NCBI RefSeq assembly: GCF_026151205.1
Contig: NC_087078.1
Coordinates: 2,357,675-2,421,674 of the forward strand
Length of the DNA stretch: 64,000 nucleotides
Reading direction: 5' to 3'
From: Bolinopsis microptera
Lineage: Eukaryota; Ctenophora; Tentaculata; Lobata; Bolinopsidae
The notes beneath the pieces are model-generated. The model was not told the DNA's origin. It did not search any database and saw only the letters and a list, made by a program, of their open reading frames with translations. Numbering within the stretch: position 1 is the first letter of the stretch; the number at the start of each line of letters is the position of its first letter. The translations under genes and the position numbers were made by a program. Positions 26,801 to 41,800 of the stretch are shown here, one piece after another.

Positions 26801-29800
26801 ATTGTGAAACAGGTTACTGTGAAACATCATTATGTGAAATTCATACTTTGAAACATCATTACTTGAACGTCATTACTTTGAAACAGTCGTTTGTGCAGTC
26901 ATATTTGTCCGTCCGTACTTGTGAAACTTCTCCAAACGTTAACTGTGAAACAGCATTACTTGAAACTTCATTACTTGTGAAACAGTCATTACTTGTGAAA
27001 CAGGGATACTTGTAAACAGTCATTACTTGTGAAACAGTCATTACTTGTGAAACAGTCATTACTTGTGAAACAGTCATTACTTGTGAAACAGTCATTACTT
27101 GTGAAACAGTCATTACTTGTGAAACAGTCATTACTTGTGAAACAGTCATTACTTGTGAAACAGTCATTACTTGTGAAACAGTCATTACTTGTGAAACAGT
27201 CATTACTTGTGAAACAGTCATTACTTGTGAAACAGTCATTACTTGTGAAACAGTCATTACTTGTGAAACAGTCATTACTTGTGAAACAGTCATTACTTGT
27301 GAAACAGGGATTACTTGTGAAACAGTCATTACTTGTGAAACAGTCATTACTTGTGAAACAGTCATTACTTGTGAAACAGTCATTACTTGTGAAACAGGGA
27401 TTACTTGTGAAACAGTCATTACTTGTGAAACAGTCATTACTTGTGAAACAGTCATTACTTGTGAAACAGTCATTACTTGTGAAACAGTCATTACTTGTGA
27501 AACAGTCATTACTTGTGAAACAGGGTTTACTTTTGAAGGCATTGCGACGCTGTAAATTTTATAAGAGGTTTTGACTGCCTAGGCATCAAACCTTGGCAGT
27601 CGGTAATTTTCCTCTGGCCCGGAGTCAGCTGACCCTAGGGACCAGAGGATAAATAACGTAGATAATGTGTGTATCTACACAAGTGGTTGTTTTCACAAGA
27701 GACAGGGCTTGCAATTAAAGGGAAGAAATACGGGAGAAATAATCACAAAGTGTATTTATTACATAATTCAGCAAATAGAAATTCAAAAATCTTACACTAC
27801 AATAAATGTTTATTATATAATATAATGTAATATCATTAATATTCTTAATCTAGGATATAATATAAAAGTTGCCTTCATTGCCGCTGTGAAACACACGTGA
27901 CCACGCTAGGTATCTTCGTGTTATTTATGTTTCGAGAGCCTCGACTTATTATGTTCTCTATATTTTTATTAGCAAACAACCAAACCAAGAAAGTTTGCCG
28001 ACTTGCTCGAACATACTCCTGCATATTATTATATTTCATCAGTTACCATGCTCAAATCAACTTTTCATCGGTTATTACGCTAGAGAATCGTCAACAACTA
28101 ATGCAGGACTTTTTGCGGCACTAAATATTAGAATCTCCACAGCTCACTATATTTACTGAACACGTAAAAGGATGACGGTTGACATAGCAACGCCTTTAGT
28201 GGTTACTCGACACCGTGTATAACATTGTATTGGAGGAACTGATTAATAGGATTGAGAGTAGCAGGATGTGATGTTCAGAGCCGGGATGACGTATATCTAT
28301 GACGTATTATATATATTATATATGACATATATCTATGACGTATATCTATGACGTATATCTATGATCTGAGTGACGTAATCTTTTGATCTGTTTTCTGGTG
28401 ACGGAACAGGATAATTTAATAATTATTAATGTCCTATTTTCAATTACACGTCCTAGCTTGAGATTAATTAGAGCATAATCTGGTAGAAGAAATCGTTAAG
28501 GCCTATAAATGTCGATGCATCGAACTAAATTTCGATTATTCTTCAATCATCAATATTTGTGGGTGACCCCCTATTATCTTATCTAGTGTAATTAATGAAT
28601 TCTGTCAAACTCCATTCGGATGATATTTTGTCAAACAGTTTAACTCGCAAACATTTCTGTGATGATATTGTTGTGTTAAACAGATATTACTACGCATCAA
28701 AAACGCATATAAATCTCATGAAGTGAGCTAGCTGGCAAGAGTTTTCTTGCAGATCTGGCCAACTGGTGAATAACATGAAATTTTGTATCTACTAATATTG
28801 TAACTCACACAGAAAGGCTGCAATAAGGAGTACTCATACTCTATATATACTACTGGGACTCAAACCAATACTGCTTGTTCATTCATATCACTGTTGCTAA
28901 CTCTATATATCAATAGCTGTTAATTACTTAGGCTTGGTTGATTTGTCCGTGAAACTCACACTGTAGAATTACGCGTATTTAGTGAAGAGCCTATTTACTA
29001 CTACTACTGTAGTAAACAACACAGGAGTGCACATCAGTACTGATAGACGTATTTCATAGTCCATAAGTCACTAGAGTATTACATATGGGATGTTAACTTA
29101 CTGTAGACTTTGATTGTTATTTGTCACATACACTAAATCTATACATTAGTTGACGGTGAACCCTTTGGTCTAACAAAGCCCCTGTGATTACAACGGGCAC
29201 TGTTTGAGGTGATCAACAATAATGTCAGATTAGATGTCAAGCGCGTTAAGTAATATATTAATATGTCACATAGATGTCAATGTCATTTCAAGTGAATGAC
29301 ATATGTTGATAGATATTCTAGTACGACGAGATTATATAGTTAATTCATGTTGACTTAACACGTATCCAAATTATTCATTTACTTGAATGGTGTGAAATCG
29401 CTTTAATGGATATAAATATGCCGAAATTTATCTTACAAGGGGTGCCATCAAGTGTTTAAATTTAAATTAAAACCACATTAACAAATGCCTTCATGACATT
29501 TATTTGAAAACGAATTTAACAAGCATATATTTATGTTGCATATAAGAAAGTCCCGATAATCGATATCCGTATAAGATAACTGCAATCTAATATAGGTCGT
29601 GCATGTCAAGTGAGGTAGTATTTTTTTTTTGAACCAGATCACTTGATGCGACATTCTTATTATAAGGACATTTGAGTGACGACGGTCTAACTTACATGAA
29701 GTGTTATTTTGATGTACATGACCTGATTTACTCAGTATTCACGTGACACAGTGTACACATGCACATGCAATTTAATAAGCGAAAGGATGACCAGTTGACA

Positions 29801-32800
29801 GGAGTTAACTTTCTTAGCTTTGGATTGTCCATAACAACTTTGAATTGCGGTAGGCAACCGATTACAACGCACGATACAAAACTGGATTGGCTCACGTTGC
29901 AAAGCTGGTCACCATGCCCTCGTTTATTGATATATATCTAATTAGATTTATATTGAATCAATTGCAAACAATCTAAATTATGATAAAGCTTTGGGTTTAG
30001 AATGCATTAAGCGGCTCGTTAATAATTACACATAAAATCTATTACTTTTTGAGGAACGATTAACGAGTCATATATTTAGTTGCCATGGGGTGCAGTCCCT
30101 AAGGTCGATAGTTACGCGTCTAATAAGTCGTTCATGTCTATTGAGGAATATATTTACAGTACACTGGCGAAGTGTATGTTAAGGATGAGGAGGGACAGTT
30201 ACAGAAGTGTAGTAGGTACATGCTGTACGTCACGTGTGAACAATGTACTGATGGCAAAATTCAATATCTGTAGAGTGTAGACAGTACTTATGGTAAAGTT
30301 AAACATCCCAATATGTAGCTAGAGTGTACAGTAACCAGCAACTTCCAGTCTACATGAGTTCATACTTCTCTAATTCTGCAATTCCAGTTCTATTATAATC
30401 TATTAATTATCCTAGTATTTAGTTGGTTAGTTTATCTCAAGTACTGAGGAGTGAGGAGACTAAATAAAACGCATCTTCTACGACTCTTCACTATACCAAG
30501 TCAATAAAATAGACGAACATGAATCTGAGTACTCGTGAGTCGTGACCACTTTATTCTCTCATAAACATGTCACGTGACCAGTCACTGACCACCTTATTCT
30601 CTCATAAACATGTCACGTGACCAGTCACTGACCACCTTATTCTCATAAACATGTCACGTGACCAGTCACTGACCACCTTATTCTCTCATAAACATGTCAC
30701 GTGACCAGTCACTGACCACATTATTCTCATAAACATGTCACGTGACCAGTCACTGACCACCTTATTCTCTCATAAACATGTCACGTGACTAGTCACTGAC
30801 CACCTTATTCTCTCATAAACATGTCACGTGACCAGTCACTGACCATCTTATTCTCTCATAAACATGTCACGTGACTAGTCACTGACCACCTTATTCTCTC
30901 ATAAACATGTCACGTGACCAGTCACTGACCACCTTATTCTCTCATAAACATGTCACGTGACCAGTCACTGACCACCTTATTCTCATAAACATGTCACGTG
31001 ACCAGTCACTGACCGCCTTATTCTCTCATAAACATGTCACGTGACCAGTCACTGACCACCTTATTCTCTCATAAACATGTCACGTGACCAGTCACTGACC
31101 ACCTTATTCTCTCATAAACATGTCACGTGACCAGTCACTGACCACCTTATTCTCTCATAAACATGTCACGTGACCAGTCACTGACCACCTTATTCTCATA
31201 AACATGTCACGTGACCAGTCACTGACCACCTTATTCTCTCATAAACATGTCACGTGACTAGTCACTGACCACCTTATTCTCTCATAAACATGTCACGTGA
31301 CCAGTCACTGACCACCTTATTCTCTCATAAACATGTCACGTGACCAGTCACTGACCACCTTATTCTCATAAACATGTCACGTGACCAGTCACTGACCACC
31401 TTATTCTCTCATAAACATGTCACGTGACCAGTCACTGACCACCTTATTCTCTCATAAACATGTCACGTGACCAGTCACTGACCACCATATTCTCTCATAA
31501 ACATGTCACGTGACCAGTCACTGACCACCATATTCTCTCATAAACATGTCACGTGACCAGTCACTGACCACCTTATTCTCTCATAAACATGTCACGTGAC
31601 TAGTCACTGACCACATTATTCTCTCATAAACATGTCACGTGACCAGTCACTGACCACATTATTCTCTCATAAACATGTCACGTGACCAGTCACTGACCAC
31701 CTTATTCTCATAAACATGTCACGTGACCAGTCACTGACCACCTTATTCTCTCATAAACATGTCACGTGACCAGTCACTGACCACCTTATTCTCATAAACA
31801 TGTCACGTGACCAGTCACTGACCACCTTATTCTCATAAACATGTCACGTGACTAGTCACTGACCACCTTATTCTCTCATAAACATGTCACGTGACCAGTC
31901 ACTGACCACCTTATTCTCATAAACATGTCACGTGACCAGTCACTGACCACCTTATTCTCTCATAAACATGTCACGTGACCAGTCACTGACCACCTTATTC
32001 TCTCATAAACATGTCACGTGACCAGTCACTGACCACCTTATTCTCTCATAAACATGTCACGTGACCAGTCACTGACCACCTTATTCTCTCATAAACATGT
32101 CACGTGACTAGTCACTGACCACCTTATTCTCATAAACATGTCACGTGACCAGTCACTGACCACCTTATTCTCATAAACATGTCACGTGACCAGTCACTGA
32201 CCACCTTATTCTCTCATAAACATGTCACGTGACCAGTCACTGACCACCTTATTCTCATAAACGTGTCACGTGACCAGTCACTGACCACCTTATTCTCATA
32301 AACATGTCACGTGACCAGTCACTGACCACCTTATTCTCTCATAAACATGTCACGTGACTAGTCACTGACCATCTTATTCTCTCATAAACATGTCACGTGA
32401 CCAGTCACTGACCACCTTATTCTCTCATAAACATGTCACGTGACTAGTCACTGACCACCTTATTCTCTCATAAACATGTCACGTGACTAGTCACTGACCA
32501 CCTTATTCTCTCATAAACATGTCACGTGACTAGTCACTGACCACCTTATTCTCTCATAAACATGTCACGTGACCAGTCACTGACCACATTATTCTCTCAT
32601 AAACATGTCACGTGACCAGTCACTGACCACCTTATTCTCTCATAAACATGTCACGTGACCAGTCACTGACCACCTTATTCTCTCATAAACATGTCACGTG
32701 ACCAGTCACTGACCACCTTATTCTCTCATAAACATGTCACGTGACCAGTCACTGACCACCTTATTCTCATAAACATGTCACGTGACCAGTCACTGACCAC

Positions 32801-35800
32801 CTTATTCTCTCATAAACATGTCACGTGACCAGTCACTGACCACCTTATTCTCTCATAAACATGTCACGTGACTAGTCACTGACCACATTATTCTCTCATA
32901 AACATGTCACGTGACCAGTCACTGACCACATTATTCTCTCATAAACATGTCACGTGACCAGTCACTGACCACCTTATTCTCATAAACATGTCACGTGACC
33001 AGTCACTGACCACCTTATTCTCTCATAAACATGTCACGTGACCAGTCACTGACCACCTTATTCTCATAAACATGTCACGTGACCAGTCACTGACCACCTT
33101 ATTCTCATAAACATGTCACGTGACTAGTCACTGACCACCTTATTCTCTCATAAACATGTCACGTGACTAGTCACTGACCACCTTATTCTCTCATAAACAT
33201 GTCACGTGACCAGTCACTGACCACCTTATTCTCTCATAAACATGTCACGTGACCAGTCACTGACCACCATATTCTCATAAACATGTCACGTGACCAGTCA
33301 CTGACCGCCTTATTCTCTCATAAACATGTCACGTGACCAGTCACTGACCACCTTATTCTCTCATAAACATGTCACGTGACTAGTCACTGACCACCTTATT
33401 CTCTCATAAACATGTCACGTGACTAGTCACTGACCACCTTATTCTCTCATAAACATGTCACGTGACCAGTCACTGACCACCTTATTCTCTCATAAACATG
33501 TCACGTGACTAGTCACTGACCACCTTATTCTCTCATAAACATGTCACGTGACTAGTCACTGACCACCTTATTCTCTCATAAACATGTCACGTGACCAGTC
33601 ACTGACCACCTTATTCTCTCATAAACATGTCACGTGACCAGTCACTGACCACCTTATTCTCTCATAAACATGTCACGTGACCAGTCACTGACCACCTTAT
33701 TCTCTCATAAACATGTCACGTGACCAGTCACTGACCACCTTATTCTCATAAACATGTCACGTGACCAGTCACTGACCACCTTATTCTCTCATAAACATGT
33801 CACGTGACTAGTCACTGACCATCTTATTCTCTCATAAACATGTCACGTGACCAGTCACTGACCACCTTATTCTCTCATAAACATGTCACGTGACTAGTCA
33901 CTGACCACCTTATTCTCTCATAAACATGTCACGTGACTAGTCACTGACCACCTTATTCTCTCATAAACATGTCACGTGACTAGTCACTGACCACCTTATT
34001 CTCTCATAAACATGTCACGTGACCAGTCACTGACCACCTTATTCTCTCATAAACATGTCACGTGACCAGTCACTGACCACCTTATTCTCTCATAAACATG
34101 TCACGTGACCAGTCACTGACCACCTTATTCTCTCATAAACATGTCACGTGACCAGTCACTGACCACCTTATTCTCTCATAAACATGTCACGTGACCAGTC
34201 ACTGACCACCTTATTCTCTCATAAACATGTCACGTGACCAGTCACTGACCACATTATTCTCTCATAAACATGTCACGTGACCAGTCACTGACCACCTTAT
34301 TCTCTCATAAACATGTCACGTGACCAGTCACTGACCACCTTATTCTCTCATAAACATGTCACGTGACCAGTCACTGACCACCTTATTCTCTCATAAACAT
34401 GTCACGTGACCAGTCACTGACCACATTATTCTCTCATAAACATGTCACGTGACCAGTCACTGACCACCTTATTCTCATAAACATGTCACGTGACCAGTCA
34501 CTGACCACATTATTCTCTCATAAACATGTCACGTGACTAGTCACTGACCACCTTATTCTCTCATAAACATGTCACGTGACCAGTCACTGACCACCTTATT
34601 CTCTCATAAACATGTCACGTGACCAGTCACTGACCACCTTATTCTCTCATAAACATGTCACGTGACTAGTCACTGACCACCTTATTCTCTCATAAACATG
34701 TCACGTGACCAGTCACTGACCACCTTATTCTCTCATAAACATGTCACGTGACCAGTCACTGACCACCTTATTCTCTCATAAACATGTCACGTGACCAGTC
34801 ACTGACCACCTTATTCTCTCATAAACATGTCACGTGACCAGTCACTGACCACCTTATTCTCTCATAAACATGTCACGTGACTAGTCACTGACCACATTAT
34901 TCTCATAAACATGTCACGTGACCAGTCACTGACCACCTTATTCTCTCATAAACATGTCACGTGACCAGTCACTGACCACCTTATTCTCTCATAAACATGT
35001 CACGTGACCAGTCACTGACCACCATATTCTCATAAACATGTCACGTGACCAGTCACTGACCGCCTTATTCTCTCATAAACATGTCACGTGACCAGTCACT
35101 GACCACCTTATTCTCTCATAAACATTTCACGTGACCAGTCACTGACCACCTTATTCTCTCATAAACATGTCACGTGACCAGTCACTGACCACCTTATTCT
35201 CTCATAAACATGTCACGTGACCAGTCACTGACCACCATATTCTCTCATAAACATGTCACGTGACCAGTCACTGACCGCCTTATTCTCTCATAAACATGTC
35301 ACGTGACCAGTCACTGACCGCCTTATTCTCTCATAAACATGTCACGTGACCAGTCACTGACCACCATATTCTCTCATAAACATGTCACGTGACCAGTCAC
35401 TGACCGCCTTATTCTCTCATAAACATGTCACGTGACCAGTCACTGACCGCCTTATTCTCTCATAAACATGTCACGTGACCAGTCACTGACCACATTATTC
35501 TCTCATAAACATGTCACGTGACCAGTCACTGACCACCTTATTCTCTCATAAACATGTCACGTGACCAGTCACTGACCACATTATTCTCTCATAAACATTT
35601 CACGTGACCAGTCACTGACCACCTTATTCTCTCATAAACATGTCACGTGACCAGTCACTGACCACCTTATTCTCATAAACATGTCACGTGACCAGTCACT
35701 GACCACCTTATTCTCATAAACATGTCACGTGACCAGTCACTGACCACCTTATTCTCTCATAAACATGTCACGTGACCAGTCACTGACCACCTTATTCTCT

Positions 35801-38800
35801 CATAAACATGTCACGTGACCAGTCACTGACCACCTTATTCTCATAAACATGTCACGTGACCAGTCACTGACCATCTTATTCTCTCATAAACATGTCACGT
35901 GACCAGTCACTGACCACCTTATTCTCTCATAAACATGTCACGTGACCAGTCACTGACCACCTTATTCTCTCATAAACATGTCACGTGACCAGTCACTGAC
36001 CACCTTATTCTCTCATAAACATGTCACGTGACCAGTCACTGACCACCTTATTCTCTCATAAACATGTCACGTGACCAGTCACTGACCACCTTATTCTCTC
36101 ATAAACATGTCACGTGACTAGTCACTGACCACATTATTCTCTCATAAACATGTCACGTGACCAGTCACTGACCACCTTATTCTCTCATAAACATGTCACG
36201 TGACCAGTCACTGACCACATTATTCTCTCATAAACATGTCACGTGACCAGTCACTGACCGCCTTATTCTCTCATAAACATGTCACGTGACCAGTCACTGA
36301 CCACCTTATTCTCTCATAAACATGTCACGTGAACAGTCACTGACCGCCTTATTCTCTCATAAACATGTCACGTGACTAGTCACTGACCACATTATTCTCA
36401 TAAACATGTCACGTGACCAGTCACTTACCACCTTATTCTCTCATAAACATGTCACGTGACCAGTCACTGACCACCTTATTCTCTCATAAACATGTCACGT
36501 GACCAGTCACTGACCACCTTATTCTCTCATAAACATGTCACGTGACCAGTCACTGACCATCTTATTCTCTCATAAACATGTCACGTGACCAGTCACTGAC
36601 CACATTATTCTCTCATAAACATGTCACGTGACCAGTCACTGACCACCTTATTCTCTCATAAACATGTCACGTGACCAGTCACTGACCACCTTATTCTCTC
36701 ATAAACATGTCACGTGACCAGTCACTGACCACCTTATTCTCTCATAAACATGTCACGTGACTAGTCACTGACCAAATTATTCTCATAAACATGTCACGTG
36801 ACCAGTCACTTACCACCTTATTCTCTCATAAACATGTCACGTGACCAGTCACTGACCATCTTATTCTCTCATAAACATGTCACGTGACCAGTCACTGACC
36901 ACCTTATTCTCTCATAAACATGTCACGTGACTAGTCACTGACCACCTTATTCTCATAAACATGTCACGTGACCAGTCACTGACCACCTTATTCTCTCATA
37001 AACATGTCACGTGACCAGTCACTGACCACATTATTCTCTCATAAACATGTCACGTGACCAGTCACTGACCACCTTATTCTCATAAACATGTCACGTGACC
37101 AGTCACTTACCACCTTATTCTCTCATAAACATGTCACGTGACCAGTCACTGACCACATTATTCTCTCATAAACATGTCACGTGACCAGTCACTGACCACC
37201 TTATTCTCTCATAAACATGTCACGTGACCAGTCACTGACCACCTTATTCTCTCATAAACATGTCACGTGAACAGTCACTGACCGCCTTATTCTCTCATAA
37301 ACATGTCACGTGACTAGTCACTGACCACATTATTCTCATAAACATGTCACGTGACCAGTCACTTACCACCTTATTCTCTCATAAACATGTCACGTGACCA
37401 GTCACTGACCACCTTATTCTCTCATAAACATGTCACGTGACCAGTCACTGACCACCTTATTCTCTCATAAACATGTCACGTGACCAGTCACTGACCATCT
37501 TATTCTCTCATAAACATGTCACGTGACCAGTCACTGACCACATTATTCTCTCATAAACATGTCACGTGACCAGTCACTGACCACCTTATTCTCTCATAAA
37601 CATGTCACGTGACCAGTCACTGACCACCTTATTCTCTCATAAACATGTCACGTGACCAGTCACTGACCACCTTATTCTCTCATAAACATGTCACGTGACT
37701 AGTCACTGACCAAATTATTCTCATAAACATGTCACGTGACCAGTCACTTACCACCTTATTCTCTCATAAACATGTCACGTGACCAGTCACTGACCATCTT
37801 ATTCTCTCATAAACATGTCACGTGACCAGTCACTGACCACCTTATTCTCTCATAAACATGTCACGTGACTAGTCACTGACCACCTTATTCTCATAAACAT
37901 GTCACGTGACCAGTCACTGACCACCTTATTCTCTCATAAACATGTCACGTGACCAGTCACTGACCACATTATTCTCTCATAAACATGTCACGTGACCAGT
38001 CACTGACCACCTTATTCTCATAAACATGTCACGTGACCAGTCACTTACCACCTTATTCTCTCATAAACATGTCACGTGACCAGTCACTGACCACATTATT
38101 CTCTCATAAACATGTCACGTGACCAGTCACTGACCACCTTATTCTCTCATAAACATGTCACGTGACCAGTCACTGACCACCTTATTCTCATAAACATGTC
38201 ACGTGACCAGTCACTGACCACTTTATTCTCTCATAAACATGTCACGTGACCAGTCACTGACCACCTTATTCTCATAAACATGTCACGTGACCAGTCACTT
38301 ACCACCTTATTCTCTCATAAACATGTCACGTGACCAGTCACTGACCACATTATTCTCTCATAAACATGTCACGTGACCAGTCACTGACCACCTTATTCTC
38401 ATAAACATGTCACGTGAGCAGTCACTGACCACCTTATTCTCTCATAAACATGTCACGTGACCAGTCACTGACCACATTATTCTCTCATAAACATGTCACG
38501 TGACCAGTCACTGACCACATTATTCTCTCATAAACATGTCACGTGACTAGTCACTGACCGCCTTATTCTCTCATAAACATGTCACGTGACCAGTCACTTA
38601 CCACATTATTCTCTCATAAACATGTCACGTGACTAGTCACTGACCACCTTATTCTCATAAACATGTCACGTGACCAGTCACTGACCACATTATTCTCATA
38701 AACATGTCACGTGACTAGTCACTGACCACCTTATTCTCTCATAAACATGTCACGTGACTAGTCACTGACCACCTTATTCTCATAAACATGTCACGTGACC

Positions 38801-41800
38801 AGTCACTGACCACCTTATTCTCTCATAAACATGTCACGTGACCAGTCACTGACCACCTTATTCTCATAAACATGTCACGTGACTAGTCACTGACCACCTT
38901 ATTCTCATAAACATGTCACGTGACCAGTCACTGACCACCTTATTCTCTCATAAACATGTCACGTGACCAGTCACTGACCACCTTATTCTCTCATAAACAT
39001 GTCACGTGACCAGTCACTGACCATCTTATTCTCATAAACATTTCACGTGACCAGTCACTGACCACCTTATTCTCTCATAAACATGTCACGTGACCAGTCA
39101 CTGACCACCTTATTCTCATAAACATGTCACGTGACCAGTCACTGACCACCATATTCTCTCATAAACATGTCACGTGACCAGTCACTGACCTTATTCTCTC
39201 ATAAACATGTCACGTGACCAGTCACTGACCACCTTATTCTCTCATAAACATGTCACGTGACCAGTCACTGACCACCTTATTCTCATAAACATGTCACGTG
39301 ACCAGTCACTGACCACCATATTCTCTCATAAACATGTCACGTGACCAGTCACTGACCTTATTCTCTCATAAACATGTCACGTGACCAGTCACTGACCACC
39401 TTATTCTCTCATAAACATGTCACGTGACCAGTCACTGACCACCTTATTCTCTCATAAACATGTCACGTGACCAGTCACTGACCGCCTTATTCTCTCATAA
39501 ACATGTCACGTGACCAGTCACTGACCGCCTTATTCTCTCATAAACATGTCACGTGACCAGTCACTGACCGCCTTATTCTCTCATAAACATGTCACGTGAC
39601 CAGTCACTGACCACCATATTCTCATAAACATGTCACGTGACCAGTCACTGACCACCATATTCTCATAAACATGTCACGTGACCAGTCACTGACCGCCTTA
39701 TTCTCTCATAAACATGTCACGTGACCAGTCACTGACCACCTTATTCTCTCATAAACATGTCACGTGACCAGTCACTGACCGCCTTATTCTCATAAACATG
39801 TCACGTGACCAGTCACTGACCACCTTATTCTCATAAACATGTCACGTGACCAGTCACTGACCACCATATTCTCATAAACATGTCACGTGACCAGTCACTG
39901 ACCACCATATTCTCATAAACATGTCACGTGACCAGTCACTGACCATCTTATTCTCTCATAAACATGTCACGTGACCAGTCACTGACCATCTTATTCTCAT
40001 AAACATGTCACGTGACCAGTCACTGACCATCTTATTCTCTCATAAACATGTCACGTGACTAGTCACTGACCACCTTATTCTCTCATAAACATGTCACGTG
40101 ACCAGTCACTGACCGCCTTATTCTCTCATAAACATGTCACGTGACCAGTCACTGACCGCCTTATTCTCTCATAAACATGTCACGTGACCAGTCACTGACC
40201 ACCTTATTCTCTCATAAACATGTCACGTGACCAGTCACTGACCACCTTATTCTCTCATAAACATGTCACGTGACCAGTCACTGACCACCTTATTCTCTCA
40301 TAAACATGTCACGTGACCAGTCACTGACCACCTTATTCTCTCATAAACATGTCACGTGACCAGTCACTGACCGCCTTATTCTCTCATAAACATGTCACGT
40401 GACCAGTCACTGACCGCCTTATTCTCTCATAAACATGTCACGTGACCAGTCACTGACCACCTTATTCTCTCATAAACATGTCACGTGACCAGTCACTGAC
40501 CACATTATTCTCATAAACATGTCACGTGACCAGTCACTGACCACCTTATTCTCATAAACATGTCACGTGACCAGTCACTGACCACCATATTCTCATAAAC
40601 ATGTCACGTGACCAGTCACTGACCGCCTTATTCTCTCATAAACATGTCACGTGACCAGTCACTGACCACCTTATTCTCTCATAAACATGTCACGTGACCA
40701 GTCACTGACCGCCTTATTCTCATAAACATGTCACGTGACCAGTCACTGACCACCTTATTCTCATAAACATGTCACGTGACCAGTCACTGACCACCATATT
40801 CTCATAAACATGTCACGTGACCAGTCACTGACCACCATATTCTCATAAACATGTCACGTGACCAGTCACTGACCATCTTATTCTCTCATAAACATGTCAC
40901 GTGACCAGTCACTGACCATCTTATTCTCTCATAAACATGTCACGTGACTAGTCACTGACCACCTTATTCTCTCATAAACATGTCACGTGACCAGTCACTG
41001 ACCGCCTTATTCTCTCATAAACATGTCACGTGACCAGTCACTGACCGCCTTATTCTCTCATAAACATGTCACGTGACCAGTCACTGACCACCTTATTTTC
41101 TCATAAACATGTCACGTGACCAGTCACTGACCACCTTATTCTCTCATAAACATGTCACGTGACCAGTCACTGACCACCTTATTCTCTCATAAACATGTCA
41201 CGTGACCAGTCACTGACCACCATATTCTCATAAACATGTCACGTGACCAGTCACTGACCACATTATTCTCTCATAAACATGTCACGTGACCAGTCACTGA
41301 CCGCCTTATTCTCTCATAAACATGTCACGTGACCAGTCACTGACCGCCTTATTCTCTCATAAACATGTCACGTGACCAGTCACTGACCACCTTATTCTCT
41401 CATAAACATGTCACGTGACCAGTCACTGACCACATTATTCTCATAAACATGTCACGTGACCAGTCACTGACCACCTTATTCTCTCATAAACATGTCACGT
41501 GACCAGTCACTGACCACCTTATTCTCTCATAAACATGTCACGTGACCAGTCACTGACCATCTTATTCTCTCATAAACATTTCACGTGACCAGTCACTGAC
41601 CACATTATTCTCTCATAAACATGTCACGTGACCAGTCACTGACCACCTTATTCTCTCATAAACATGTCACGTGACCAGTCACTGACCACATTATTCTCTC
41701 ATAAACATGTCACGTGACCAGTCACTGACCACCTTATTCTCATAAACATGTCACGTGACTAGTCACTGACCGCCTTATTCTCTCATAAACATGTCACGTG

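Noticed and set aside
26859-27574. MTVSQV and KQSLLV repeat proteins
   Set aside because: Both are frames through the 18-bp minisatellite. No promoter, splice or homology support.
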